Shown here in pieces: positions 41,673 to 52,355 of a stretch of DNA of 64,000 bases. Both the position numbers and the translations under genes were made by a program. Numbering within the stretch: the stretch's first letter is position 1; each line of letters opens with the position of its first letter. The notes beneath the pieces are model-generated. The model saw only the letters and a list, made by a program, of their open reading frames with translations. It searched no databases and was not told where the DNA came from. This stretch comes from Meira nashicola (Eukaryota; Basidiomycota; Exobasidiomycetes; Exobasidiales; Brachybasidiaceae). The stretch is taken from NCBI GenBank assembly GCA_001600355.1, contig BCJU01000002.1, forward strand, positions 3,658,001-3,722,000. Reading direction: 5' to 3'.

Positions 41673-44600
41673 TTATGCTCCATCACTTGCTTTTCTGTCC
41701 AAATCAAAGGATGTGTTCAAAATTTCTTCCAATTCACGCTTATGTGCCACCTTTGATCCAGTTGCAACAGATGCATAAGGAGGACGAGAAGCTAAAAGTG
41801 CTAAGCTGTCCTTGTGATGTTCTGAATGACGGCAAACGGTACGCAAGCGTGGTTGAACGAAACCGAACCAACCTCCGTTTAGAGGTTCTTCTTGACTGAA
41901 GCAAACATCAGAGTTAGGGTACTTGTCCAATGCTTCGCGAACTTCCTGGAATGGGAAAGGTGCAAATTGTTCAATACGTGAGATAGCAATATTGTTAATC
42001 TTGTTTTCACGTCTATGTTTGAGTAAAGCGAAATAATGTTGACCAGTAGTAATGATATGACGTTTGATCTCCTCAGGTGCAACCAAAGCATCATTTCCTT
42101 CACTATGATGGGGATCAGCAATGAATCGTCTAAATCCTGTTCCGGGAACCATTTCATCAATCGAAGATCGTGCTTCAGGATGACGCAACAAACTCTTGCT
42201 GAAGAATACAATCAACGGTTTACGGAAATCACGGTGAACTTGTCTACGTAAGACGTGGAACAAGTTACTTGGCACTGAGCAGTAAACAACAGCCATGTTA
42301 CCATCTTGATGTTGTCTCTCCAATTTCTCTGGAGGTGGGTAAACGAATGGATTTTCATCGATCAATTGCAAGAAACGTTCAGGTCTTGCAGATGAATGCT
42401 CTGGTCCTTGTCCATCATATCCATGTGGTAAGCTCAACGTCAAACCTGTACGTGCTAACCATTTTCGTTCTCCTGATGCGATAAATTGATCGATAATGCA
42501 TTGTGCATTGTTTGCGAAATCACCAAATTGTGCTTCCCAAATTGTCAAATTCTTGGGCTCAACCATACTGAAACCTAATTCGAAACCCAAACATCCAAAC
42601 TCGGAAAGACTGGAATTGCAAATCACAAATGGTGCTTGTCCTTTCTCCAAATTGTTCAAAGGAACGTAAATGTCTTCATTCTTTTGGTCGTGCAAGACGG
42701 AATGGCGTTGAGAGAATGTACCACGTTCAACATCTTGACCACTGACACGAACATAAGTTCCTTCCATTGCTAAAGATCCAAAAGCCAATGCTTCAGCTGT
42801 GGCCATATCAATACCTTCTCCTTCTTCAATTGTTTTGAGACGTGTCTTGAGAATACGGGACAAGTTACGATGCACTTCGAATCCGTCAGGGTAAGAAGAG
42901 ATTGTTCGTCCAATGTGCTTCAATGTGTCAAGCTCGACACCGGTATCTTTGTGATCCAAAATTTGTTCAGCCAACTCTTTCGGAGATGGGAAACCTTCCC
43001 AAGCACTTGAAAGCCATTCACGTTCACCTGGAGAGTAATTCTTTGATTTCTCAGCAGCTTCCTCTAACAAATTCCAAACCCATTTCTTGTGTTCATCAAT
43101 GTCCTTTTGACTGAAGCTGCCTTCTTCCACCAATTGTTTAGCGTATTGTGTAAGAGTTGTCTCTTGCTTGTTGATAGCCTCATACATTCTTGGTTGTGTG
43201 AAACTGGGTTGATCGGTTTCATTGTGTCCATGACGACGATAGCAAACCAAATCGATCACAACATCCTTCTTAAAGGTTGCACGCCAATCAGATGCTAATT
43301 GACAGACAAAAGTAACAGCTTCAGCATCATCTCCGTTGACGTGGAAGATTGGAGCATCAATACTCTTGGCAATGTCGGATGGGTAAGGAGTGGAACGAGC
43401 AAATCTTGGATCGGTTGTGAAACCGATTTGGTTGTTGACAATGATGTGAATTGTACCACCGGTGGCATAGTTTGGCAAGTTGTACATGCCCATTGTTTCA
43501 TACACAACACCTTGACCAGCGAAAGCAGCATCTCCGTGCATCAAAAGAGCCATAGATGTTTCGTGATCTTTATCTCCGGCGAAATCTTGCAATGCACGTG
43601 TCTTACCTAGGACGACTGGATCTTCCGCTTCCAAATGGGATGGATTGGCGACCAAAGACAAAGCTACTTTCTTTCCAGAGGGAGTGGGTCTGACGTAGTT
43701 TGCACCTAAATGGTATTTGACGTCGCCCCCGCCTTCTCCATCATCTTCTGTACCAGCGAATTGATGCAAAATACCCTCCATAGGACGGCGAATGACATTA
43801 GCCAAAACGTTCAAACGACCACGATGGGGCATACCAATAGTGATTGAGCTAACACCATGATCGACAGTTCTATCAATCATAGACTTGACACCTGGAATGA
43901 GCGATTCGCCACCTTCCAAACCAAAACGTTTTTCGTTGGGATACTTGCTTGCAATGAAACGCTCAAAGCTGTCACTCCAAATGAGTCTGTCTAAGATTGT
44001 TCGTTTTTCTTCAACGGAATATTTGAATGGCTCTGGTGTTTCAATACGTTCTCGCAACCAATCACACATTTCACGATCGGGAATGTGAACGTATTGTACA
44101 CCGATGTGGCCACAGTACATGCGCTTGCATGCATCAATAATTTCACCGATTGTCATTTTTGTAACGCCTTGTTTGACAAAGTTTGGCAATAATCCAGGAC
44201 CGAGACGCATTTCTCTATTGAGATCTTTTTCTGACCATCCATAATGTTCAATTTTAAGTTCATCTGGGGTTGTTTCATCATTGACTTGAATGATACGAAG
44301 TGGATCCAAGTGAGCAATGCGATGACCACGAACTTGGTAAGCACGAACCAATAATTGCAACTTCAAATGGTCATCGACGCTTTGTGAATCAGCACTGAAA
44401 GAAGTATCAATTGGAGGTGCATCGATAGGTAAAGCCATTAAAGAAGGTGGAGCACGGAAAGCGTCTTCACTTCGAATGCCTTGATCTAATCCGCTAAAGT
44501 ATGCATCCCAACTTTTGTGAACGCTCGATGGATCTTGTTTCCATGAACGTCTCATTTCTTCGATATAGTATGCATTGTTGGTTGTGACGAATGAATCATA

Positions 44601-44756
44601 CGGAGAAGGAGCATTGGCTTTTTGAGGAGCAGGACTAGCTTGTGGCTTTTTTGCTGAAGAGGATAATGCACGTAAAGTGGAAGGAATTGTTGTTCGTGTC
44701 AAGTTTGCAGTTGCAAGACGATGTTGTCTTCCAACACAAGTTGCAACACGAAACAT
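41673..44756 (-). CDS. KGD1: 2-oxoglutarate dehydrogenase E1 component
   Basis: The 1027-residue product has a mitochondrial presequence ([14 protein letters not shown], Arg-rich, no acids), an N-terminal E1k segment with [10 protein letters not shown], and the thiamine-diphosphate motif in [10 protein letters not shown] through [10 protein letters not shown]. The later [20 protein letters not shown] block is diagnostic for E1k. It decarboxylates 2-oxoglutarate and passes the succinyl group to E2 in the mitochondrial TCA-cycle complex. The start at 44756 follows a 102-nt intron in the 5' leader (44787-44888); the longer in-frame ORF start at 44840 lies inside that intron and is rejected. Confidence 0.95.
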   Translation of the reverse strand: MFRVATCVGRQHRLATANLTRTTIPSTLRALSSSAKKPQASPAPQKANAPSPYDSFVTTNNAYYIEEMRRSWKQDPSSVHKSWDAYFSGLDQGIRSEDAFRAPPSLMALPIDAPPIDTSFSADSQSVDDHLKLQLLVRAYQVRGHRIAHLDPLRIIQVNDETTPDELKIEHYGWSEKDLNREMRLGPGLLPNFVKQGVTKMTIGEIIDACKRMYCGHIGVQYVHIPDREMCDWLRERIETPEPFKYSVEEKRTILDRLIWSDSFERFIASKYPNEKRFGLEGGESLIPGVKSMIDRTVDHGVSSITIGMPHRGRLNVLANVIRRPMEGILHQFAGTEDDGEGGGDVKYHLGANYVRPTPSGKKVALSLVANPSHLEAEDPVVLGKTRALQDFAGDKDHETSMALLMHGDAAFAGQGVVYETMGMYNLPNYATGGTIHIIVNNQIGFTTDPRFARSTPYPSDIAKSIDAPIFHVNGDDAEAVTFVCQLASDWRATFKKDVVIDLVCYRRHGHNETDQPSFTQPRMYEAINKQETTLTQYAKQLVEEGSFSQKDIDEHKKWVWNLLEEAAEKSKNYSPGEREWLSSAWEGFPSPKELAEQILDHKDTGVELDTLKHIGRTISSYPDGFEVHRNLSRILKTRLKTIEEGEGIDMATAEALAFGSLAMEGTYVRVSGQDVERGTFSQRHSVLHDQKNEDIYVPLNNLEKGQAPFVICNSSLSEFGCLGFELGFSMVEPKNLTIWEAQFGDFANNAQCIIDQFIASGERKWLARTGLTLSLPHGYDGQGPEHSSARPERFLQLIDENPFVYPPPEKLERQHQDGNMAVVYCSVPSNLFHVLRRQVHRDFRKPLIVFFSKSLLRHPEARSSIDEMVPGTGFRRFIADPHHSEGNDALVAPEEIKRHIITTGQHYFALLKHRRENKINNIAISRIEQFAPFPFQEVREALDKYPNSDVCFSQEEPLNGGWFGFVQPRLRTVCRHSEHHKDSLALLASRPPYASVATGSKVAHKRELEEILNTSFDLDRKASDGA

Positions 44757-45394
44757 GATGAGGTGATTGTTGTTGTTGTCTAGAATCTGGAAACAGTGCA
44801 AATAAAATGTCAGCTTTTTATGCACTGAATGTTGGCGCAATGTCTTTCAAAGCGCCTTTAAGGATAACGCCATTGAAGTAATACTCACGAAGAAAAGGTT
44901 ACGCCTTCAATAATTTTGATCGAATGACACGACGTTCTCATACACTGATCTATGGTCAAATTGATCAATGATGTTCTCGTGATGAGAAAAAGACTTTTAT
45001 AACGAAAGCCAATCAATCGATCAAAAAGTAACGTAGGGAGTGATGATGGTGATGAGTGCCACACAAATTCTCTTTCTGGCATGTGCATTCCGTGCCAAAA
45101 GAAAGAAGGGCTTTATTGATCCACACACACACATACACGTTTACGCATGAGCCACGGAAAGTGCCCGTTCAGCAGCAGGGCTGAAGAAAGAAAAAAATTT
45201 AGGCGTGCGGTTCGCTGTTCCTTTTTTTTTGACGATCTTCGCACGCTGACACAAAGGGTTAATAAGTGTTCTGATTTTACGCGTCAGTCAAATTGGCATT
45301 TCTAATGATCTAATACCGACGTACGCCGATAGTCCGACTTTAATCGGACTGACTATATTAAAAGTACAAATACAAAACAAACAGGGGGCATACA
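44757..45394. other. KGD1 leader and intergenic region
   Basis: It contains a putative leader intron of KGD1 at 44787-44888 (minus strand, GTGAGT donor, TTTCCAG acceptor). Beyond it lies about 500 bp without genes, ending with a perfect palindrome at 45331-45350. Confidence 0.5.
45331..45350. repeat. 20-bp perfect palindrome with CCG-N8-CGG
   Basis: The arms AGTCCGA (45331-45337) and TCGGACT (45344-45350) flank a 6-nt CTTTAA centre that is not itself symmetric. The CCG-N8-CGG geometry fits a Zn2Cys6 dimer site. It lies about 45 bp past the stop of the 45395 gene and between it and KGD1. Confidence 0.5.
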
Positions 45395-46261
45395 TTATTC
45401 CTGCTTTTGTTCTTCTTTCAAAGCTTTTTCTTGTCCTTCAGGATCGGGTTTATCGTTTGGATCTTCACTTAATACTTCGAATGGTGTGACTGTATCAGTT
45501 TCGATGATTAACCATTGATCAACTTCAGCAGCTTTTGGACCACCTCTAATGATAATTGTTCGATCTCGATTCATGTACCATCCATGCGAACGAATTGCAC
45601 TTTTTTCAATTAAACCCATCAGGACTTCCTTTACTTTTTTAATTCTTTCGATATCCGCTTGACCTGTCAATTCATCGTGTGCTTCTACTGCTCGTGCTCC
45701 TTCTTCGTGTTGCTTGGTTTGAGCGATTGCTGCTCTATTTCCCAATAATGCACCTCCTCCAATACCCAAAATTTGTCCAATTTGAACGACTTTTTGACCT
45801 TTTTGAGCGTATTTATACAGTCTTCTAGCAGTTGGAACTTGTGAAGCAGCAGCGGTACTAACTTGAGCACTAATGGAAGAAATAGCAGCACTTACTCCAC
45901 CCGCTGCACCTGCTGCCATTCCAACATAAATTGCACCTGCTCCTAAACTTAAAGCAGCAACTGAAACTGCAACAGGAGCAGCAACTGCTTGTAACATTGT
46001 ATATTCGTTATTCTTTTCTACAGCTTCTCGTCTTTCACGTTTTTTCTCTTTTTTATCTACTTTTTCTCCTTCTCCATCATTTTGATCAACGTTTGCCCTT
46101 CTTGCAATTCTTGCTTCAACTGTAAACCAAACTCTACCTACGTGTGGAAAAACTGCTTCTTGACCTGGAGCAACATTGTTGATAAAATGAATTGGTGAAA
46201 TATGTCTCAAAGCGATATGCAATGGAACTTCAGTTTCATTCTTTATCACAACTTTAGGCAT
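45395..46261 (-). CDS. protein with Ala/Gly-rich hydrophobic core (unknown family)
   Basis: The 288-residue protein is not recognised. Residues 1-55 look beta-rich (KVVIKNETEVPLHIALRHIS, then GRVWFTVEARI). A highly charged Lys/Glu/Arg linker follows (about 60-85). Residues 90-140 are Ala/Gly/Ser-rich and hydrophobic (VAAPVAVSVAALSLGAGAIYVG and on). The C-terminal half is mixed and ends in an acidic-basic tail. No signal peptide is seen, so it is likely intracellular and may insert in membranes through the central segment. Start 46261 is preferred to 46306, which adds a short weak extension. Confidence 0.65.
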   Translation of the reverse strand: MPKVVIKNETEVPLHIALRHISPIHFINNVAPGQEAVFPHVGRVWFTVEARIARRANVDQNDGEGEKVDKKEKKRERREAVEKNNEYTMLQAVAAPVAVSVAALSLGAGAIYVGMAAGAAGGVSAAISSISAQVSTAAASQVPTARRLYKYAQKGQKVVQIGQILGIGGGALLGNRAAIAQTKQHEEGARAVEAHDELTGQADIERIKKVKEVLMGLIEKSAIRSHGWYMNRDRTIIIRGGPKAAEVDQWLIIETDTVTPFEVLSEDPNDKPDPEGQEKALKEEQKQE

Positions 46262-46523
46262 TTTGAGTTGTGATTGTGCTGGTAATGAACAAAGGGTGAA
46301 TGCCATCCAAAAACGGATCCGTATGCATATATTTGATTATGAGACTAAGAGAATTTTATGGCAGTGCTACACACAAAAATTGCCTCCACAAAGGCGCGTT
46401 ATCAGTGTTTGCAAAACCTACAAAGTTTCGCGCTATACTGCAGGTCACATTGGATAGAATGAAGATGTTTATTGATATTCAAGCGAAGTATACAGGATAT
46501 TTATTTTATTTTATGTAAAATAC

Positions 46524-47597
46524 CTATTCATTGATCAAAGAATAACGGAAACGTGGCTTACCATCAACCATATCTTTCACGGCTTGATTTGCATCTTTCA
46601 TGCTTCTCTTTTCGATCATAAAGTTTGGCTTTTTATCGGCAGCTAATTGAAGCATTTTTGCGATTTGTGGAATACCACCGATTGCTGAACCACCGATAGA
46701 AGCACCTGAAAAGATTAAAGCACCGATTGGAATTGGCATAACTGCTTGTTCTGGAACAGCAATATTGATCAAATGACCACGAGGACGTAACATCCAAGCG
46801 TATTTATCATAAGGTTGTTCGTGGTTATTTGCAGTTGCAATGATTAAATCTAAACTACGACGGAAACGTTTATGATCATCAGGTTTATCTTTCATTGCAA
46901 CGAAATCAGTTGCACCTAATTCTTTTGCAAGACTTTCTTTGTTTGAAGTTGTAGAAATTGCAACAATTTGTTCTGCTCCGAGTGCTTTTGCAAATGCGAT
47001 ACCGAAACTACCAATACCACCAATACCAATAATTCCAACCTTTTTGCAATTCTCTTGACCGCAACCATAATCCATCAAAGGAGATGCAATTGTAATACCA
47101 CCGCACATCAATGGTCCGGCGACGTGAGATTCTAATCCTTCAGGAATAGGAACGGCAAAATGACCTGGTCCACGCCATTTATTTGCATATCCACCGTAAC
47201 TTTTACCTTTTCCATCCAAGAATTTACCTTGATAAGTACCTTGAAGGTTATCACAATAAGATTCTCTGCCTGCTTGACATTGTTTACAATCACGACAAGA
47301 ATCACTTTGAGCTCCAACACCAACTCTTTGACCGGGTTGAATATGTTTAATATTTTTACCTACTCTTGAAACTTTAATTACGATTTCATGTCCTACAATT
47401 GTTGGATAATCTGTTGATCCCCATCCAGAACGTAAAGTATGAATATCCGAGAAACAGATACCACAACAAATAACATCACCTTCGATATCATTCTCCGTCC
47501 ATTCTTTTGGTGTAAATTCTTCCCATTTCATATTTCCTTCAACGGCTGTTTTGTCATGGGCAACCCATCCCATAAATTTTTCATTTGAAGAAGTCAT
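46524..47597 (-). CDS. zinc-dependent NADP alcohol dehydrogenase (ADH6/cinnamyl type)
   Basis: The 357-residue product has the medium-chain dehydrogenase layout. Catalytic zinc ligands are in CGICFSDIH (Cys48) and GHE (His70). Structural zinc cysteines are C101, C104, C107 and C115. The Rossmann motif GIGGIGSFGIAFAKALGA lies near residue 190, and the following STTSNKES favours NADPH. The order and spacing match yeast Adh6/Adh7 and plant cinnamyl alcohol dehydrogenases. It reduces aldehydes in the cytosol. A TATAAATA box at 47668-47675 lies about 75 nt before the ATG. Confidence 0.92.
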   Translation of the reverse strand: MTSSNEKFMGWVAHDKTAVEGNMKWEEFTPKEWTENDIEGDVICCGICFSDIHTLRSGWGSTDYPTIVGHEIVIKVSRVGKNIKHIQPGQRVGVGAQSDSCRDCKQCQAGRESYCDNLQGTYQGKFLDGKGKSYGGYANKWRGPGHFAVPIPEGLESHVAGPLMCGGITIASPLMDYGCGQENCKKVGIIGIGGIGSFGIAFAKALGAEQIVAISTTSNKESLAKELGATDFVAMKDKPDDHKRFRRSLDLIIATANNHEQPYDKYAWMLRPRGHLINIAVPEQAVMPIPIGALIFSGASIGGSAIGGIPQIAKMLQLAADKKPNFMIEKRSMKDANQAVKDMVDGKPRFRYSLINE

Positions 47598-48405
47598 TTT
47601 GTAGAATAATATGTGTAATATACTTTAATGGGGAGAAGGTGTCGTTCGACAGCAATAAAAAAGCCAGTATTTATACATTACTAACAAGCCCCCCTCCACT
47701 CATTCGTTCGACGGACTTAAAAATCAGTTTCTTCGGATGCCGATTTATTCTTTATGCATGTTACCTTTTCCAATGGTACATACACATTTAATGTGCCTAA
47801 AAGAACCCTGTTTTGTAATAAACCGTTGACGTACGATTATCCAATTACCGTTGTATTGATTGAACAGCACTAGAGCAGTGAAACGCTTATGGTACAGTAT
47901 GTAAATTTTATTTTTAGTGGGATCGGCTTATCTGCTGTCGCGCGACAAACATTCTTTTCTTCGACACTCTAACTCCGAGCCGTTGGAATTTCTAAAAAAA
48001 TACAAGAAAACTGTACGATCGCTTAAATTCATATAAGCGGATTTAAAGCACATCTTAGATGTTTGTACAATTGAAGGGCATTCGCATCAACAAGTACCGG
48101 TTCAACCGGATGCGACTTGATTATGTATATGTTAAGAGATAAAGCTTGTCATCATTTATTCATAATACATGTAATCAATATTACATCTTCGGCTAATTTT
48201 TGGCTGTGAAATTTGCAACGCCCACCACCATCAGGAACTTATCGGGGCTCTTTATGATTTTGCGTGAATAGAACCACGTGTACATGCTGTGTACCTTGGC
48301 GTAATGATATTGATGAAAGATTAGGGAAAAGTATCTCGTTTGATTGTTTCATTTTCCTTCATCACCAACTCAGGCTGGTCCTGTAAACGGATTTGATTTG
48401 TTAGC
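47598..48405. other. divergent intergenic region
   Basis: About 800 bp. The minus-strand TATA box of the dehydrogenase is at 47668-47675. CGCTTA/TAAGCG hexamers occur near 47886, 48024 and 48036. No TATA box is at the usual spacing before 48406. No gene is seen. Confidence 0.5.
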
Positions 48406-49371
48406 ATGAAATTCTTGCTACGATCAGATGTATTTTTGGTGTATGCAGCTTTATTCTTGACAAGTTTTATTGGGTGCATTGATTGCATACCATTACCATC
48501 AAATGTTGAAATCAGTAAAGATGCAAATCCATACCAATCAAACGAATTAAATAATTTGCAACAATTCCGTACTTCAATCGAACGAATGCGTCTGCAAGCA
48601 CAAAGCTTTGAATCCTCTTTGAAAACAATGAAATCGTATGAGATTGTGAAATTGACAAATGCACAATTGCAACATGGTTCACAAAATGATTTAATTGCAC
48701 TTCAACATGCTCTTTTGACATATGCTCATTCGATCTGTCCCTCTGTACAAACTGCTTGTTTGCGTTATGAGGGTTTTCCAACGTATGCACATCAACAAGC
48801 ATATAAATCCATAACACTCCTTCACCTTTTACGTTCATTGCCTTTAGCTGAAGCTGATGAATTTGTAGAAGGATTTTTAGAATCTGCAACAATTTCAGAT
48901 ATTTCTGCTTTGAAACGTGTTTTAGCATTTTCTAAAAATCCAAGAATTCATAAAATCTTTGGCAATAATTTACAAGGGAATAGCGGAATCATTGGTCGTC
49001 ATATGAAACGTGATAATAGTGAAGTTCATCTTCATCTTCACGGAAGCTATCCACCTGAGCCTCGCAATAATGTTAAGCTGGCTTCATTTGCGATTGATGA
49101 ACAGTTGGTAAAGCGAAAGTTTATCGAACCATTACCTCAATGCACCTTCAAGAAACGATCAATGGAAGATGAGGTGATGATGGAAAAGCGCAAATACATC
49201 AAAAGTCCTCCAGAATGCAACGGTAATATGATCAAGAAGAAAGATCACTACGAGCGCAATAATACGATGAATAAACCCGTAGATCTACATCTCCCAGTCA
49301 AAAAAAATGAGCCTATTTCACGATACCCAAATAGCTTGACTTGCACCTTGCGATTGTCCATCATCCAATAA
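48406..49371 (+). CDS. secreted multi-Kex2-site precursor, repeat-peptide candidate
   Basis: The 321-residue ORF begins with a signal peptide (about residues 1-28). Residues 45-195 are helical and of unknown fold. From residue 200 the sequence is cut by Lys-Arg pairs at 201-202, 236-237, 250-251 and 261-262, with another at 170-171. Two of the intervening pieces start alike: KFIEPLPQC after 237 and KYIKSPPEC after 262. This is the pattern of Kex2-processed repeat proteins that yield small secreted peptides (KEPs), including RiPP precursors. Its last 54 nt overlap the convergent lactonase gene. The true C-terminus should be confirmed. Confidence 0.65.
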   Translation: MKFLLRSDVFLVYAALFLTSFIGCIDCIPLPSNVEISKDANPYQSNELNNLQQFRTSIERMRLQAQSFESSLKTMKSYEIVKLTNAQLQHGSQNDLIALQHALLTYAHSICPSVQTACLRYEGFPTYAHQQAYKSITLLHLLRSLPLAEADEFVEGFLESATISDISALKRVLAFSKNPRIHKIFGNNLQGNSGIIGRHMKRDNSEVHLHLHGSYPPEPRNNVKLASFAIDEQLVKRKFIEPLPQCTFKKRSMEDEVMMEKRKYIKSPPECNGNMIKKKDHYERNNTMNKPVDLHLPVKKNEPISRYPNSLTCTLRLSIIQ

Positions 49372-50613
49372 TGGCAATCGTATTGTTGACAGTTCCTTCA
49401 AATCTTCTCCATCCCATTCAAGCACTGTAATATAACCTTCTTGATCATCTGTCAATACAGCGTAATCAATTGTTTTCCCTTTGTTTTCCAGTGTGTCACC
49501 ATACCGAGGCGCAAATTCGATCGCATTCGCTTTCCCTCCACTGTTTCGTGTAGTGTATGTGTATCGTTCTTGTAGTACATCTTTTTGTCGATTGCTTAAT
49601 GCAGTATGATTGATCTGCCAAATCTTTACAAATCCTTTCGTTCCAGCATTCTTTCCACGTGTTGTTGCAAAGAGATATTGCCCATCAGGACTGAGACGGA
49701 CTGTATCACCTCTATACTGGTGAATGTCTGAAGAGGATGGCAAGATGGAAACTCGTTGAAGGTGAACTAATTGTGAGCCATTCTCAACGTAAAACACATC
49801 AACAAAGGATGTATGCTCCGTAACGCTATACACGTATTTTCCATCAGGTGAAGGTACTACATGCCTTGGTCCATCTCCTTCAGAAATCATAAACGTTTCA
49901 CTTAACAAATCCAAAGACCCTGTTTCAGAATCTTGCTTGTATGTCAAAATCGAATTTCTTCCGACATCAGCAATAAATGCTAATTTGTCTTGTCCTATAT
50001 CAACATTATGCGCTCCATATCGAAGTGCAACACGAGTTTTATCTGCTTTTGCTAATGCTTTTTCGCCTTCTCTCAGAAAAATGATTTCCTGTACTTTCTC
50101 TTGTATCATACCGTTTGTTTGATCGATTAAATGCACTTCACCTGTTGGACCTCCAGCGGAATAAAGAAAACGTGATGGACCTGGTTCTACGTTATAGCAT
50201 GGTGCTGTCAGGCAACTATAAGGAGGAGGTTGAATGTGAACATAAGAAGAAGTTGCAGTAATTGGAACATTACCTAACCATTTCAACCCGTTCAACTCTT
50301 CACCTTTCCAATCCAATTTCCATGCACACAATTCTTTCTTTTCAGCCCAAGTTGTGGCGTATATAGTATTGACCAGTCGATTAGATTCCAAATCCAACGT
50401 TCTTCCTGAAGTCAAAAATGAATGAGGTCCATAAGCCGGTAACGAAGAGAGCAAAGAAAGAGTCCTAGTCAAAGTATCAAAAGAAAGAATATGCATCAAA
50501 TTGCTGTTGAATGTTCCACTGATCAAGTGTCGATGACGTGGGCAAGACAGTGAAACTCCATCGCGAATACCACTAGCTAAAGAAGATGGACCAGCGAGAT
50601 TTGTACAGCTCAT
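49318..50613 (-). CDS. lactonase-type beta-propeller, carboxy-cis,cis-muconate cyclase-like
   Basis: The 431-residue protein is a seven-bladed propeller of the Lactonase family (PF10282). It starts SGTFNSNLMHILSFD and has recurring blade ends such as GPRHVVPSPDGKYVYSVTEH and RLSPDGQYLFATTRG, the signatures of fungal 3-carboxy-cis,cis-muconate lactonizing enzyme. That enzyme closes the ring in the beta-ketoadipate (protocatechuate) pathway. The call to that exact reaction is moderate; a general lactonase is possible. The 3' end overlaps the Kex2-site gene by 54 nt on the other strand. Confidence 0.82.
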   Translation of the reverse strand: MSCTNLAGPSSLASGIRDGVSLSCPRHRHLISGTFNSNLMHILSFDTLTRTLSLLSSLPAYGPHSFLTSGRTLDLESNRLVNTIYATTWAEKKELCAWKLDWKGEELNGLKWLGNVPITATSSYVHIQPPPYSCLTAPCYNVEPGPSRFLYSAGGPTGEVHLIDQTNGMIQEKVQEIIFLREGEKALAKADKTRVALRYGAHNVDIGQDKLAFIADVGRNSILTYKQDSETGSLDLLSETFMISEGDGPRHVVPSPDGKYVYSVTEHTSFVDVFYVENGSQLVHLQRVSILPSSSDIHQYRGDTVRLSPDGQYLFATTRGKNAGTKGFVKIWQINHTALSNRQKDVLQERYTYTTRNSGGKANAIEFAPRYGDTLENKGKTIDYAVLTDDQEGYITVLEWDGEDLKELSTIRLPLLDDGQSQGASQAIWVS

Positions 50614-50818
50614 ATTTTATGAGATTAGGGTGTTGATGGTGGTGAGTGGGTATGTTGGTTTGTTTGTATTTTTTTCTTTATTTCCGATAATCGGGGGTGG
50701 AGTCGGAGTAATTTCCAGCAATTATAGGCGCCGCGTGAAGGCTCGCACAGCGTGGCGCTGTGGTTATTCGCGTGTAAATTGCATGCCAAACCAACACTTT
50801 GCACTTCGACATAAGAAA

Positions 50819-51650
50819 ATGCAATCAATCGTTGATGATCTTGCACAATCTCTCATTCGTTCTTCAAATGAGAAAGGGAAAAGAATTTTAGTCGGACTTT
50901 GTGGTATTCCGGGAAGTGGAAAGAGTCAATTAGCTAAACATGTAGTAGAACGAATCAATGCTATTCACAACACAGAGCAAATAGCAATCGTTGTTGGAAT
51001 GGATGGATGGCATCTGACAAGAGCTCAATTAGCACAAATGCCTGATCCACAATTAGCCAAAGATAGAAGAGGAGCCGCTTGGACGTTTGATGATCAGGTA
51101 AGTTGATGGTTGTATTGGAAGGGTGTTTTTCAACCTGCTCACATGCATTTGTTCTCCTTCTCTTTACAGGCATTTGCAATATTTGTGGAAAATCTATACA
51201 AATCCGACAATACAACCACAATCTATGCTCCATCTTTCTCACACACCAAGAAAGATCCAATTCCGAATGACATCACCATCCTTCCTTCTCATCAAATTAT
51301 CATTATCGAAGGTCTATATGCTAACGTCGATGAAGGAGCTTGGGCTGAAGCGGCAGCATTGTATGATGAACGATGGGTAATAGAATGTCCTGAACCTCTT
51401 GCAAGATCTCGGTTGATTGAAAGACATGTGGCCACAGGAGTAGCACAGTCGAAAGAGGAAGCTGAATGGAGAGGTAAGTTGAATTGATAATCGAGAGTGA
51501 CAAATGAGTTATTACTCACCCATCTACCGTCATACATCTGCAGCCGATAATAACGATTTACCAAACGGGCATTATCTCTTAACACATGTCAAACAACCTG
51601 CCAAAAGCATCTTGAGTGCAGATGACAAAGATTGGAGAGGAGAAGAATGA
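50819..51650 (+). CDS. P-loop kinase of uridine kinase/phosphoribulokinase type
   Basis: Exons 50819-51097, 51170-51473 and 51544-51650 flank GTAAGT introns of 72 and 70 nt, giving 229 residues. The Walker A motif is GIPGSGKS (residues 29-36). GMDGWHLTRAQL carries the substrate-binding Asp, typical of uridine kinase/pantothenate kinase-like enzymes, and ECPEPLARSRLIERH carries the lid arginines. The third exon adds the conserved NGHYLL segment. Its yeast relatives include Yfh7. The substrate (nucleoside or another small molecule) cannot be told. An in-frame ORF start at 50630 would run through the promoter shared with the divergent lactonase gene and is not favoured. Confidence 0.85.
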
Positions 51651-51776
51651 CAATACACTGTACACTAATCAACGACAAATCTTGTAATGTATTTCAATGA
51701 AAAGTATGAAACAAAAGGAAAGGAAACATGCTATGAATACAGAATGATATAGAAAATTGTGGGGGTATAATGCTGC

Positions 51777-52355
51777 TCATCGACGTTCGTTTGGTGATGG
51801 GATGGGTGTTTGTGCTGCGTAATAATTGGGTGGATATGCTTGATGTTGTGGAATAGGACGGTACTGTGGTTTACCGTTCACGTCAAAATCAACGATGTAT
51901 GATCCATTACCGTGCTCTGTAGGTTTTAATGGCTCTTGTTTCCAGTAATCCTCATCTGTAGCAGGTTCACTCCCACGTCTTTGAGAAGCAAGGAAATCTT
52001 GATATGTCATTGCTGCTCCAGGTTGTGAGACTGTACGTGTTTGCCATTGTGATTGTTGAGTGGGCAAGCCACCTTCACTACTTGTTAAAGAAGCGTTACG
52101 CATCTTTTGACGAATTTCTTCTTGTTCGATTGCATTTCTCTTTTCTCTTTTACGAGAAGCAAGGATACAACAATACCAAGTCAAACCGATAGATAATGCA
52201 ATAAATGCTATAATTCCAACTGCTACTCCAATCGTTTCACCTCTTGAAAGTGAAGAAGTTGCATTACTCGCCGAATTGGATAACGAATCACTGGCTGATG
52301 TTAAACCACTTGTGACCGAACCATAACCTTGTCTTTTGAGGATGTCGTATTTCAT
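51777..52355 (-). CDS. single-pass membrane protein, Ser-rich ectodomain and Pro-rich tail
   Basis: The 192-residue product has a short Ser/Ala/Asn-rich N-terminal part, one transmembrane helix (residues 42-65, TIGVAVGIIAFIALSIGLTW and a Cys pair), a basic stop-transfer (SRKREKR), and a polar tail ending in Pro/Tyr-rich sequence (YPPNYY). It has no cleavable signal peptide; type III topology is likely. Similar Ser-rich single-pass proteins act as wall-stress sensors or receptor adaptors, but I cannot assign a family. Start 52355 is chosen; the longer ORF to 52556 lacks support. Confidence 0.65.
   Translation of the reverse strand: MKYDILKRQGYGSVTSGLTSASDSLSNSASNATSSLSRGETIGVAVGIIAFIALSIGLTWYCCILASRKREKRNAIEQEEIRQKMRNASLTSSEGGLPTQQSQWQTRTVSQPGAAMTYQDFLASQRRGSEPATDEDYWKQEPLKPTEHGNGSYIVDFDVNGKPQYRPIPQHQAYPPNYYAAQTPIPSPNERR

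Noticed and set aside
41673..44756. Many plus-strand ORFs of 60-110 residues
   Set aside because: They are shadows on the opposite strand of the 2-oxoglutarate dehydrogenase gene.
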